Below are positions 44,795-53,121 of a stretch of 64,000 bases of DNA, piece by piece. Below the pieces are notes generated by a model, which saw nothing but the letters and a program-made list of their open reading frames with translations, was not told the origin of the DNA and ran no database searches. Every line of letters begins with the position of its first letter. Position 1 is the first letter of the stretch. The DNA is from JAXGYV01 sp040772045 (GTDB lineage: Bacteria > Actinomycetota > Thermoleophilia > UBA2241), in assembly GCA_040772045.1 (NCBI GenBank), contig JAXGYV010000001.1, positions 62,001-126,000 of the forward strand. The letters run 5' to 3'. Position numbers and translations under genes: made by a program.

Positions 44795-46020
44795 ACGGCG
44801 CCGTCCGCTCCCAGCAACGGCTTACCTGTCGGTGGCTGGCGGAGGTGGGCACGTGGAATCCCGGAGCGCTGCGCAGGTTGCAACAGCGGTATGGGGGATT
44901 GGATGCGCTTCTGGAGCATTCGCGAGAGGACCTCGCCGCGGAGCTCTCATCCGCGCGGCGAGCCGTGCCGGCCGCAGTACCCGGCTTGCCTGCCGAAGAA
45001 GAGCGCTGGACGGAGGCTGGCGCATATGCTGCCACGCTCGCCGCCGCCGCGCGAGGTCCAGTGGTGGCAAGCGTCGGCAGGCCGGTGGTTACATGGGTCG
45101 ACGATCGCTACCCGGCTAGGCTCCGGCACTTGAGCGATCCTCCGCCGGCGCTCTTTCTGGCTGGAGCGGCGGTTTGGGAGGCGCTTACCGTCTGCACGGC
45201 CGTGCCGGTGGTGGCCGTGGTAGGTACGCGCGGGCCGACGGCCTATGGGCGAGACATGGCGCGCGCCATCGCCTCCGGTTTGACAAAGGCGGGAGTTCTG
45301 GTGGTCAGCGGTCTGGCCATGGGCATCGACGCCGAGGCGCACAGCGCGGCGCTGACGGTCGCGGCAGGCACTTGCGCGGTAGGCACGGCGGCGGTGCTGG
45401 GATGCGGCGTCGATGTCGTGTATCCCCGCGTCAATCGTCGCCTGTTCGCTCGCGTACACGCCGCCGGTTTGCTGCTCAGCGAGTTCGTGTGGGGGGCGGG
45501 GGCTCGGGCTTGGCGTTTTCCGGCCAGGAACCGCATCATCGCCGGGTTGGCCGACGCCGTGGTCGTGGTAGAAGGAGGGGCACGCAGCGGAGCGCTTTCG
45601 ACGGCCGAGTTCTGCAACGATCTGGGGCGCGAACCGCTGGCGGTGCCGGGCGAAGCAGGACGGCGGCTGTCGGCCGGCCCGCATCGTCTCCTGCGCGAGG
45701 GCCGCGCCGGTCTCTGTGAGTCGGCGGCCGATGTCCTCGCGGCACTGGGCCTGCCGCAGAGCGCCTCCCCACGGCAGGCCCAACTGTGCCTCGCGACAGG
45801 CGTGTCCAGCGGCGACGCGGCGGCCGTACTCTCGGCTCTGGATGGTGGCGAGCTGCGCGTGGACGAGCTCGCCATCGCCGCCAGTCTGCGTGTGGTGGAC
45901 TGCCTGGCGACGCTCGCCGAATTGGAGCTCGCGGGTCTGGTGAGCCCCTGCTCGGGAGGCAGGTATCGCTTGGTGCGCGGAGACGATCCCGGAGTCGTGG
46001 AAACGCCGCGAGCGGGCTAA
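44791..46020 (+). CDS. dprA: DNA processing protein DprA
   Basis: It binds incoming single-stranded DNA and loads RecA during transformation. The 409-residue protein has an N-terminal SAM/helix-hairpin region, then the Rossmann-like core: VVAVVGTRGPTAYGRDMA near residue 140, VVSGLAMGIDAEAHSAAL, RFPARNRIIAGLADAVVVVEGGARSGAL. A C-terminal winged-helix domain follows (about 330-395). GTG start coupled to comM (GTGA). A 118-base gap follows in which I see no promoter motif. Confidence 0.94.
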   Translation: MNGAVRSQQRLTCRWLAEVGTWNPGALRRLQQRYGGLDALLEHSREDLAAELSSARRAVPAAVPGLPAEEERWTEAGAYAATLAAAARGPVVASVGRPVVTWVDDRYPARLRHLSDPPPALFLAGAAVWEALTVCTAVPVVAVVGTRGPTAYGRDMARAIASGLTKAGVLVVSGLAMGIDAEAHSAALTVAAGTCAVGTAAVLGCGVDVVYPRVNRRLFARVHAAGLLLSEFVWGAGARAWRFPARNRIIAGLADAVVVVEGGARSGALSTAEFCNDLGREPLAVPGEAGRRLSAGPHRLLREGRAGLCESAADVLAALGLPQSASPRQAQLCLATGVSSGDAAAVLSALDGGELRVDELAIAASLRVVDCLATLAELELAGLVSPCSGGRYRLVRGDDPGVVETPRAG

Positions 46021-46138
46021 CGCGGACGTCGGCACCGCGGCGCGAGGGTCGCGGTGAGGGGCAGTACCGGGCGCGGAGTCCCTTCCGCGAGCGGCAGAAC
46101 AGCCACGGAGTACGCGGTGCCGGGCAGGAACCGGGGGC

Positions 46139-47062
46139 GTGGTGCAGAACCCGTCGACGATGGAGTTCCAGCCAGACCCCGATGCGCTCGTGCCCGCGTA
46201 TCTGCACGCCTTGGGTGTGCAGGGCGCCAGCATGGCTACGCGGCGGTCCTACGGCGCGGATCTCGAACAGCTTCTCGCCTGGCTCGAGAAGCAGAGCAGA
46301 TCGCTGGCGCAACTCGATCGCCGCGTCGCGCGCGGCTATGCCGCCGATCTGGGCCGGCGCGGGTACGCGCCGGCCTCGCTCAGTCGGAAGCTCTCGGCGT
46401 TGCGCGGGCTCTGCGCGTATCTCACGGAGCGAGGTGTATTGCCGGTGAATCCCGCGACCGAGCTGCCGGGGCCGCGACGTACCCGCAGGCTGCCGAGGAC
46501 ACTGAAGACGTACGAGGCAGAGCGCCTCATGGAGGTGGTGGTGGCCGCGCCCGGCCCTCTCGGCATGAGAGACCGGGCGCTCTTCGAGGTCTTGTATGGG
46601 TGCGGCTTGCGCAGCCACGAGGTCGTGCAGCTCGACCTCGACGATCTGCGTGAAGAAGGCCCGGACTTGCTGGTACGGGGAAAAGGGCAGCGTGTGCGGG
46701 CGGTTCCGCTAGGCGGAGAGGCGCTCGCCGCCGTGAGCATGTACGTGGACTACGGTCGCGGACGTCTGGTGATTCGCGGTGAGGAAACACGCGCCCTGTT
46801 CGTGTCACGTTCTGGTCGGCGCTTATCAACCTCGGACATCCGCCGCAGGCTCGACGTGTTGTGTACGGCGGCTGGGCTGGATCATGTCTCGCCGCACATG
46901 CTGCGCCACGCGTATGCCACCCACATGCTGGAGCGGGGTGCCGACCTGCGGGCTATCCAAGAGCTGCTTGGCCACGCCTCCGTGTCGACCACTCAGGTGT
47001 ACACGCACGTGAGTGGCGCTCATCTGCGGCGCGAATATGAGCGCCATCATCCGCGAGCATAG
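46139..47062 (+). CDS. xerC: Tyrosine recombinase, XerC-like
   Basis: A 307-residue recombinase with the N-terminal core-binding domain (AYLHALGVQGASMATRRSYGADLEQLLAWLE) and a catalytic domain with CGLRSHEVVQL, the lysine-bearing VRGKGQRVRAVPL, HMLRHAYATHM and LGHASVSTTQVYTHV. It starts GTG-GTG at 46139; ATG 46160 is possible. The position between dprA and the sigma gene is the usual actinobacterial XerC location, so pairing with the XerD-like protein at 16.8 kb is likely. Confidence 0.88.
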   Translation: MVQNPSTMEFQPDPDALVPAYLHALGVQGASMATRRSYGADLEQLLAWLEKQSRSLAQLDRRVARGYAADLGRRGYAPASLSRKLSALRGLCAYLTERGVLPVNPATELPGPRRTRRLPRTLKTYEAERLMEVVVAAPGPLGMRDRALFEVLYGCGLRSHEVVQLDLDDLREEGPDLLVRGKGQRVRAVPLGGEALAAVSMYVDYGRGRLVIRGEETRALFVSRSGRRLSTSDIRRRLDVLCTAAGLDHVSPHMLRHAYATHMLERGADLRAIQELLGHASVSTTQVYTHVSGAHLRREYERHHPRA

Positions 47063-47136
47063 CGGTGAGACGGCGGTCGATGCGGGAGGAATGCGGCCTG
47101 CTTGGTGCCATATGTACACGTGGCGGGGTTGCGTCG

Positions 47137-47144
47137 GGTAGACT
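47137..47144 (+). promoter_or_regulatory. Candidate -10 for the sigma factor gene
   Basis: GGTAGACT in the 180-base gap fits the window motif. It would give a leader of about 90 bases before ATG 47243. No -35 is recognisable. The rest of the gap shows no gene or strong structure. Confidence 0.4.
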
Positions 47145-47242
47145 CAGCGGCGAAGGTCTGGAGTTCGACGAGAGAAGGTGCTGTTGACGGCAGTGGTGAG
47201 AAGCTGCCTTTGCGCTGCGACAAACACTGAGGGGTACGCCTC

Positions 47243-48037
47243 ATGATGGCCACCCTCAGTGAGGAACGCGTTCGTGAGCTCTGGCAACGCTACAAGCAGG
47301 CCGGCGATCAGGACGCCCGCGAGCGGCTGATCCTCGCCTACGCGCCGCTCGTCAAGTACGTGGCCGGCCGAATGGTGAGCGGACTGCCGGCGCACATCGA
47401 GGAGGCCGACCTCATCAGCTACGGCCTGCTCGGCCTGATCGGCGCGGTGGAGCGCTTCGACCCAAGCAGAGATATCAAGTTCGAGACGTACGCCGTCTCG
47501 CGCATCAAAGGCTCGATCATCGATGAGCTGCGGGCGCTCGACTGGGTTCCGCGGTCCGTCCGCAGCAAAGCCCGGGAGATCGAGCGCGTCTGCGTCAAGC
47601 TCGAGCACGATCTCCAGCGTGTACCGACCGATCACGAGATCAGCGCCGCGCTCGGCGTTACGCTCGAGGAGTTTCACCGTACGCTTACGCAGATAGCCAA
47701 CACCTCTATCGTGGCGCTGGACGAGCTGTGGGAGATCTCGGGTTCGGATGGCGACACCGCCTCGCTCATCGAGACGCTGGAGGATCCGAAGAGCCACGAC
47801 CCCTCGCGCATGCTCGACCTGAGCGAGATGAAGGCGCAGCTTGCACGCGCCATCGACGCGCTTCCCGATCGCGAGAAGGTGGTCATCGCGCTCTACTACT
47901 ACGAGAGCCTCACTCTCCGCGAGATAGGCGAGGTGCTCGGCGTAACGGAGTCGCGCGTCTCGCAGCTGCACACCAAAGCGGTGCTACGACTCAAGGGACG
48001 CTTGCGCGACGAGATCAGCCCACCTTCTAGAGGCTGA
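47243..48037 (+). CDS. whiG: RNA polymerase sigma factor, WhiG/FliA (sigma-28) type
   Basis: A 264-residue group 3 sigma factor. Region 2 covers about residues 28-100 (YAPLVKYVAGRMVSGLP, DLISYGLLGLIGAVERFDP, KFETYAVSRIKGSIIDELRALDWVPRSVR). Region 3 follows (VPTDHEISAALGVTLEEFH). Region 4 has the helix-turn-helix LREIGEVLGVTESRVSQLHTKAVLRLK. The start ATG-ATG is behind GAGGGG. The place between xerC and rpsB is that of Streptomyces whiG. No flagellar gene or anti-sigma gene is in the window, so its regulon cannot be inferred. Confidence 0.88.
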   Translation: MMATLSEERVRELWQRYKQAGDQDARERLILAYAPLVKYVAGRMVSGLPAHIEEADLISYGLLGLIGAVERFDPSRDIKFETYAVSRIKGSIIDELRALDWVPRSVRSKAREIERVCVKLEHDLQRVPTDHEISAALGVTLEEFHRTLTQIANTSIVALDELWEISGSDGDTASLIETLEDPKSHDPSRMLDLSEMKAQLARAIDALPDREKVVIALYYYESLTLREIGEVLGVTESRVSQLHTKAVLRLKGRLRDEISPPSRG

Positions 48038-48085
48038 CGGCCGCCGCGAGAGCTGGGCTCGGTCTGTCTCGAGCGACGCGCTATC

Positions 48086-48094
48086 TGCTATACT
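48086..48094 (+). promoter_or_regulatory. Candidate promoter for rpsB
   Basis: TGCTATACT is an extended -10 with the same core as the pyrG promoter. A leader of about 105 bases follows to ATG 48207 and holds a CTTTTTC run and several short GC dyads. Autogenous control by S2 is possible but no known leader consensus is recognised. Confidence 0.55.
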
Positions 48095-48206
48095 TCGGAG
48101 CCGCTTTTTCATCCCGACCCGGCGGGTCCGGGCGCACGGCGGTGCCCTTCAGGGAACCGTGTGTCTCCGCCGGCCAGAAACCGTAACCGAGTTCGAGGAG
48201 GCAGTC

Positions 48207-49448
48207 ATGCCTGCACCCGCAGAGGGCGGTGTCGCCCGACGCATCCCCACGGTGAGTATGAAGGACCTGCTGCAAGGCGGCGTCCATTTCGGTCACCAAA
48301 CGCGTCGCTGGAACCCGAAGATGAAGCCGTACATCTTCGCTGAGCGCGGCGGCATCTACATCATCGACCTCATGAAGACCACGGCGCTCATCGATGAAGC
48401 GTACGAGTTTATTCGCACGATGGCGGCCCGTGGAGGAGCAGTGCTCTTCGTCGGCACCAAGAAGCAGTGCCAGGAGGCCATCAAAGAGCAGGCCGAGCGC
48501 GTCAGTATGCCCTACGTGAGCAACCGCTGGCTCGGCGGCTTGCTGACCAATTTCAGTACGATCAGTCGCCGGATTCGCACCTTGCACGAACTGCGTGAGC
48601 GGGTGGGCGACGGGTCCATCGACCTGCTGCCCACACGCGAAGCGATGAAGCATAAGGCCGACCTCGCCAAGCTCGAGACCAATCTCGGCGGCGTAGCCGG
48701 CATGGAACGGCTACCGCAGGCTGTGTTCGTGGTAGACCCGCGGAAAGAGCAGATCGTGGTCCGCGAGGCGCGCAAGTTGGGCATCCCCATCATCGCCCTG
48801 GTCGACACGAACTGCGATCCCGACGAAGTCGACTACCTGATCCCCGGGAACGACGACGCTATCCGCTCGTGCTCGCTGATCGTGCGCGTCATCGCGGACG
48901 CGGTACAAGAGGGCAGGCAGCTGCTCTCTGAACACGAGGTTCGGCTGGCCGCGGAACGCGAGAAAACCGAGGCGGAGGAGCGCGCCCGGCGTGCGGCCGA
49001 AGAGGCGCAAGGGGCGTCGGCTCCCGAGGCGGGCGCATCTCGTGCGGAGGGAGCGCCCGCACGCGAACGTCGCGGGGCGGCGGCGCGCTCGGGCGGCGAG
49101 CGCCGCGGCGGGCCCGGCGGCGCTCGTGGAGGCCAGCGTCGCGGTGGTGCCGGAGCGCGACGCGGACAGGCCGAGCATCCAGTTGCGTCGCAGCCGGCTC
49201 CGATAGGGCGTCGTGCTCCCGAGCGGCGCGCGTCTCCAAGGAAAGAGACCAAAGAGACGCCCGAGCAGCAGCCCGTCGAGGAACAGTCGGCCCAGGTAGC
49301 GGCCGAGGGCACGGCAGGGGCGCAGCCCGTCTCTTCGCCAGTCTCGGAGGCGGCCGACGTGTCGGCGACGGAGGGTACGGAGGCAGTTGCCGCAGCGGAT
49401 ACCGCGGGTGCCGCCCCCTCCGCCGAGGGTTCGGAACAGGGCGACTGA
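48207..49448 (+). CDS. rpsB: 30S ribosomal protein S2 with a long disordered C-terminal extension
   Basis: Residues 1 to about 245 are a complete S2: MKDLLQGGVHFGHQTRRWNPKM, VGTKKQCQEAI, YVSNRWLGGLLTNF, and IPIIALVDTNCDPDEVDY. Residues about 246-413 are an added low-complexity tail. It has a charged helix (AAEREKTEAEERARRAAEEA), an Arg/Gly-rich stretch at 287-320 (RRGGPGGARGGQRRGG), then an acidic Ala/Glu/Pro/Ser end. Normal S2 is about 230-270 residues. The tail is in frame and keeps the gene's codon bias, so it is probably translated. Its role is unknown; RNA binding is a guess from the RG repeats. AGGAGG precedes the ATG. Confidence 0.95.
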   Translation: MPAPAEGGVARRIPTVSMKDLLQGGVHFGHQTRRWNPKMKPYIFAERGGIYIIDLMKTTALIDEAYEFIRTMAARGGAVLFVGTKKQCQEAIKEQAERVSMPYVSNRWLGGLLTNFSTISRRIRTLHELRERVGDGSIDLLPTREAMKHKADLAKLETNLGGVAGMERLPQAVFVVDPRKEQIVVREARKLGIPIIALVDTNCDPDEVDYLIPGNDDAIRSCSLIVRVIADAVQEGRQLLSEHEVRLAAEREKTEAEERARRAAEEAQGASAPEAGASRAEGAPARERRGAAARSGGERRGGPGGARGGQRRGGAGARRGQAEHPVASQPAPIGRRAPERRASPRKETKETPEQQPVEEQSAQVAAEGTAGAQPVSSPVSEAADVSATEGTEAVAAADTAGAAPSAEGSEQGD

Positions 49449-49461
49449 ACAAGAAGAGCGA

Positions 49462-49495
49462 GCGATACGGGCCGCGAGCACGCGGCCCGTATCGC
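49462..49495 (+). terminator. Perfect 14-bp hairpin between rpsB and tsf
   Basis: GCGATACGGGCCGC (49462-49475) and GCGGCCCGTATCGC (49482-49495) are exact complements with a six-base loop. No T run follows, so it may be an attenuator, pausing or RNA-processing site between rpsB and tsf rather than a simple intrinsic terminator. Confidence 0.55.
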
Positions 49496-49523
49496 GTACA
49501 AGAGAGGAAGAGAGCGAGGCAGC

Positions 49524-50123
49524 GTGGCTGAGATCACCACGGCGATGGTCAAGGAGCTCCGCGAGCAATCCGGGGCCGGCATGATGGAGTGTAAGCGAGC
49601 GTTGGTCGCCGCCGGTGGCGACGCGCAGAAGGCCATGGCGGAGTTGCGCAAGGCCGGTCTGGCGGCGGCGCAGAAGAAGAGTTCCCGCACCACGAAGGAA
49701 GGGCGCGTGGAGTCCTATATCCATGGCGAGGGGCGTATCGGCGTGCTCGTCGAGGTCGGTGTGGAGACGGACTTCGTCGCCCGCGGCGACAGGTTCAAGG
49801 AGTTCTGCCACGACCTGTGCCTGCAGGTGGCGGCCGCGATGCCGCGTTGGGTTTCACGGGATGACGTGCCGGAAGAGGTGATCGCTCAGGAGCGCGACAT
49901 CTTCGTAGGGCAGGCCGAAGGCAAGCCGGAGAAGGTGGTCGAGAAGATCGTCGCCGGTAAGCTCGAGAAGTTCTTCCAGGAGAACTGCTTGATGGAGCAG
50001 GCCTTCGTGAAAGACCCGGACGTGACCATCGAGCAGTTGCGCACCGATCTGGTCAACGTGATCAGAGAAAACGTCGAGGTCCGTCGCTTCGTCCGCTTCC
50101 AGCTGGGCGAGAAGGAGGGATGA
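49524..50123 (+). CDS. tsf: Translation elongation factor Ts
   Basis: The nucleotide exchange factor for EF-Tu. The 199-residue protein is the short form (one core repeat). It has ITTAMVKELREQSGAGMMECKRAL, the KAGLAAAQKKSSRTTKEG segment and VEVGVETDFVARGDRFKEF. It starts at GTG 49524 and overlaps pyrH by 4 bases (ATGA). The rpsB-tsf-pyrH-frr order is standard. Confidence 0.96.
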   Translation: MAEITTAMVKELREQSGAGMMECKRALVAAGGDAQKAMAELRKAGLAAAQKKSSRTTKEGRVESYIHGEGRIGVLVEVGVETDFVARGDRFKEFCHDLCLQVAAAMPRWVSRDDVPEEVIAQERDIFVGQAEGKPEKVVEKIVAGKLEKFFQENCLMEQAFVKDPDVTIEQLRTDLVNVIRENVEVRRFVRFQLGEKEG

Positions 50124-50860
50124 CGCGCGTGGCCGACGGCGCTCCTGCGGTCGCATTTCGGCGTGTCCTGCTCAAGCTGAGCGGGCAGGCGTTGGGCGGG
50201 CAGAATGGCGTTGCCATCGATCCCGCCCGCACCGCCGAGCTGGCCGCCCATGTCGGACGCGCCCGACGCCTTGGTGTAGATATCGGTATCGTGGTCGGCG
50301 GCGGCAACATCTTTCGCGGTGTCGTCGCCGCCGCCCGCGGTATGGACCGTGTCACCGGCGATCACATCGGCATGATGGCTACCGTGCAGAACGCGCTGGC
50401 CATCCAGGACGCCCTGGAACGTGCCGACGTGCCGACCAGGGTGATGAGTGCCATCGAGATGCGAGCCATCTGCGAGCCATACATCCGGCGGCGTGCCGTG
50501 CGCCACCTCGAGAAAGGCCGCGTCGTGGTATTCGCCGCCGGGACCGGCAATCCGTATTTCTCCACCGATTCCGCCGCCGCGCTGCGTGCCCTGGAGATCG
50601 GCGCTAGCGCGATCCTGATGGCGAAGCGGTCGTTCAACGGCGTCTATACCGCCGATCCCGAACGAGACCCCTCGGCGACGTTCATTCCGAGGCTGACCCA
50701 TTTAGAGGCCATCCAGCGCGAGCTGGGCGTGATGGACACCACCGCGCTGTCGCTGTGTATGGATAATGGGCTGCCGATCTACGTGTTCAAGATGACCGGC
50801 GACAACATCGATCGCGTCCTCGCGGGGGAGCAGGTGGGCACCATCGTCTGTACCCCCTGA
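50120..50860 (+). CDS. pyrH: UMP kinase
   Basis: It phosphorylates UMP to UDP. The 246-residue amino-acid-kinase fold protein has RVLLKLSGQALGG at the N-terminus (most homologues have LSGEAL), VVGGGNIFRG, DHIGMMATVQNALAIQDAL, and the FAAGTGNPYFSTDSAAALRALEIGA signature. The catalytic lysine is present. The Glu-to-Gln change in the N-terminal motif is unusual but conservative. The ATG overlaps the tsf stop. Confidence 0.95.
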   Translation: MTRVADGAPAVAFRRVLLKLSGQALGGQNGVAIDPARTAELAAHVGRARRLGVDIGIVVGGGNIFRGVVAAARGMDRVTGDHIGMMATVQNALAIQDALERADVPTRVMSAIEMRAICEPYIRRRAVRHLEKGRVVVFAAGTGNPYFSTDSAAALRALEIGASAILMAKRSFNGVYTADPERDPSATFIPRLTHLEAIQRELGVMDTTALSLCMDNGLPIYVFKMTGDNIDRVLAGEQVGTIVCTP

Positions 50861-50931
50861 AGAAGCACGGCCGCGCGGTCGCGGAGCACGATCGCGTGCG
50901 TGGAAGGGAGCCACGAGAGAGGGAGCGTGAA

Positions 50932-51489
50932 GTGGAGAAGGAGCTGCTGGCCGACGCCAGAACCAGGATGGACAAGGCGATCGTGGCGACCAAGAACGAG
51001 TTCAACACCGTTCGCAGCGGTCGCGCCTCCACGGCGCTGCTCGACCGTATCATGGTGGATTACTACGGGATCAAGACCCCGCTGAAGCAGCTAGCCAATG
51101 TGGCTGTTCCCGAACCACGCCTCCTCACCGTAACGCCGTACGACAAGGCGGCGATGAAGAGCATCGAGAAGGCCATTCGTGAGTCGGATCTGGGCGTGAA
51201 TCCCTCCAACGATGGCCAGGTAGTCCGACTGCCTATCCCGCATCTCACGGAGGAACGGCGTCGCGAGTTGGTGAAACTGGTGCGTCGCCTGGCAGAGGAC
51301 GGGCGAGTCGCCGTCCGCAACGTGCGACGCGACACGGTCAAGGACCTCCGCGAGCTAACGAAGGAGGGCGTGGTGAGCGAAGATGCCGTGCGCCGTTCCG
51401 AAGAAGAGCTCCAGAAAGCCACCGACGACCACGTGCATCAGATCGACGAACTGTTGAAGCAGAAAGAGGCGGAGATCCTCGAGGTCTAG
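50932..51489 (+). CDS. frr: Ribosome recycling factor
   Basis: With EF-G it splits post-termination ribosomes. The start at GTG 50932 gives exactly 185 residues, the canonical length, and has GGGAG six bases upstream. Motifs: TVRSGRASTALLDRIMVDYYG, PLKQLANVAVPEPRLL, DLGVNPSNDGQVVRLPIPHLTEERR, and the helical VRNVRRDTVKDL region. Its last codons and stop are embedded in a 38-base perfect palindrome. Confidence 0.96.
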   Translation: MEKELLADARTRMDKAIVATKNEFNTVRSGRASTALLDRIMVDYYGIKTPLKQLANVAVPEPRLLTVTPYDKAAMKSIEKAIRESDLGVNPSNDGQVVRLPIPHLTEERRRELVKLVRRLAEDGRVAVRNVRRDTVKDLRELTKEGVVSEDAVRRSEEELQKATDDHVHQIDELLKQKEAEILEV

Positions 51490-51506
51490 ACCTCGAGGAT
51501 CTCCGC
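51469..51506 (+). repeat. 38-base perfect palindrome across the frr stop codon
   Basis: The arm at 51469-51485 (GCGGAGATCCTCGAGGT) and the arm at 51490-51506 are exact reverse complements around a self-complementary CTAG, giving a 17-bp RNA stem. It contains the frr stop and ends 14 bases before the uppS start. No T run follows. It may pause or stabilise the mRNA or limit read-through into uppS. Confidence 0.7.
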
Positions 51507-51520
51507 ACGAGGCACGTGGC

Positions 51521-52315
51521 TTGACGAACTGGAGCGTTCCCCGCAGCCTGGCTCGCCGGCTCTTCCGGCGGCCCGCCCGAGGAGTCTCGAGCCAACGCGA
51601 GGCGCCCGCCAATTGCCGTCACGTGGCGATCATCATGGACGGTAACGGTCGCTGGGCGCGGCGGCGCGGGTTGCCCGTGGCTGCCGGGCACCGAGCTGGC
51701 GCGAAAGCGCTGCACGCGGCCGTCGAGTGCGCGCCCGACCTCGGGATCACGGAGCTCACGGCCTTCTGTTTCTCCACTGAGAACTGGCGTCGCTCGCCGG
51801 AGGAGGTAGAGGCGCTGTTCGATCTCTTCGTCGAGATGGTGAGGCGAGAGATCCCGCAGCTCCAGAAGCAGGGTGTTCGCGTGCGTTTTTTGGGACGTCG
51901 CACGGGGCTCCGCCCTGATCTCGTGGCGCAGATGGAGGAGAGCGAGGCCAGGACTGCCGGCAACGAGCGCATGACCCTCTACCTCGCTTTCAACTACGGA
52001 GGCCAGGCGGAGCTCGCGGATGCAGCGGTCGCGCTGGCAAAAGCGTACAGGCAGGGCGACCTCGCCACGACTGAGCTGCCTGCCGAGCCGCCAGAGGATA
52101 TCCTGCGGCCCTTCCTCTATGCTCCGGACATGCACGATCCGGAGCTGCTGATCCGCACCAGCGGCGAGCTGCGCTTATCCAACTTCTTGCTCTGGCAGCT
52201 CGCCTACACCGAACTCGTCTTCAGTCCGAAGCTGTGGCCGGATTTCGGTCCACGGGATCTCGCGGCCGCGCTCGATGAGTACGCGCAGCGCCGGCGGCGC
52301 TACGGAGGTCGCTGA
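51521..52315 (+). CDS. uppS: Undecaprenyl diphosphate synthase (cis-prenyltransferase)
   Basis: It extends a short prenyl diphosphate with cis-IPP units to the cell-wall lipid carrier precursor. The 264-residue protein has HVAIIMDGNGRWARRRGLP with the catalytic Asp, GHRAGAKAL, LTAFCFSTENWRRSPEEV, and the C-terminal LLIRTSGELRLSNFLLWQLAYTELVF. The only reasonable start is TTG 51521, with GAGG upstream; the first 30 residues are unconserved. The cdsA ATG overlaps its stop by one base. Confidence 0.94.
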   Translation: MTNWSVPRSLARRLFRRPARGVSSQREAPANCRHVAIIMDGNGRWARRRGLPVAAGHRAGAKALHAAVECAPDLGITELTAFCFSTENWRRSPEEVEALFDLFVEMVRREIPQLQKQGVRVRFLGRRTGLRPDLVAQMEESEARTAGNERMTLYLAFNYGGQAELADAAVALAKAYRQGDLATTELPAEPPEDILRPFLYAPDMHDPELLIRTSGELRLSNFLLWQLAYTELVFSPKLWPDFGPRDLAAALDEYAQRRRRYGGR

Positions 52316-53121
52316 TGCTGCGCACGCGGGTCGTCGTCGGCGCCATCTTGGCTGTAGGGGCGGTCCTCGTCATCGTCCTGGGCAAATGGGTGTACTTCAC
52401 CGTGATGGTCCTGCTCGCCCTGCTGGCGCTCAATGAATTCTTTCGCATGACGCGGTCGTACCGCCCGTTGGCGCTGGCCGGATACATCGGGCTCGGCTTC
52501 ATGCTGTACTGTGCCTGGTACAGGACGCTCAGCGGAGTGCTCGCCAGCATTGGACTGCTCGTGCTGGTGACGTTTCTGTTGGGAGCTCTCGGCGGAGTAC
52601 GGCCGGGTATTACCGGTCGTATGGCGGTCACTGTGCTCGGCGGGGTATATCTCGGCCTGGGCTTCGGCCACCTGCTCCTCATGCGCCGCCTGGAAGCACC
52701 GGCTGGGTCGTCGGACGTGGGTATGGCTCTGGTGCTCACGGTCGTGTTCGGCACGTGGGCTGGAGATACGCTGGCCTATTTCGTAGGGCGGTACTTCGGG
52801 TCTACGCCCATGGCTCCCCGGCTCTCACCGAAGAAGACGTGGGAGGGGTTTCTCGGAGGCATACTGGGTACCGTATTGGCCGTGGTCTTGGTGGGGGTGT
52901 ACACGGATCTCAAACCAAGCGAATCGCTTATCCTGGGCCTGGTGATCGCGATAGTAGGGCCGCTGGGCGACCTGTTCGAATCGCTGGTGAAGCGCGATGT
53001 GAATGTGAAGGACGCCGGCGCCTTTCTCCCCGGCCACGGCGGCGTCCTGGATCGGTTCGACGCCCTCCTCTTCAGCGCGGTCGCCGTGTTCTATGCAGCA
53101 ACCGGCCTCCTGGGGTACTAG
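52315..53121 (+). CDS. cdsA: Phosphatidate cytidylyltransferase
   Basis: An integral membrane enzyme that makes CDP-diacylglycerol from phosphatidate and CTP. The 268-residue protein has about seven hydrophobic segments, starting with VVVGAILAVGAVLVIVLG. The family signature is near the C-terminus: SPKKTWEGFLGGILG, GPLGDLFESLVKRDVNVKDAGAFLPGHGGVLDRFDALLFS. It sits between uppS and dxr, the standard order. Confidence 0.94.
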   Translation: MLRTRVVVGAILAVGAVLVIVLGKWVYFTVMVLLALLALNEFFRMTRSYRPLALAGYIGLGFMLYCAWYRTLSGVLASIGLLVLVTFLLGALGGVRPGITGRMAVTVLGGVYLGLGFGHLLLMRRLEAPAGSSDVGMALVLTVVFGTWAGDTLAYFVGRYFGSTPMAPRLSPKKTWEGFLGGILGTVLAVVLVGVYTDLKPSESLILGLVIAIVGPLGDLFESLVKRDVNVKDAGAFLPGHGGVLDRFDALLFSAVAVFYAATGLLGY

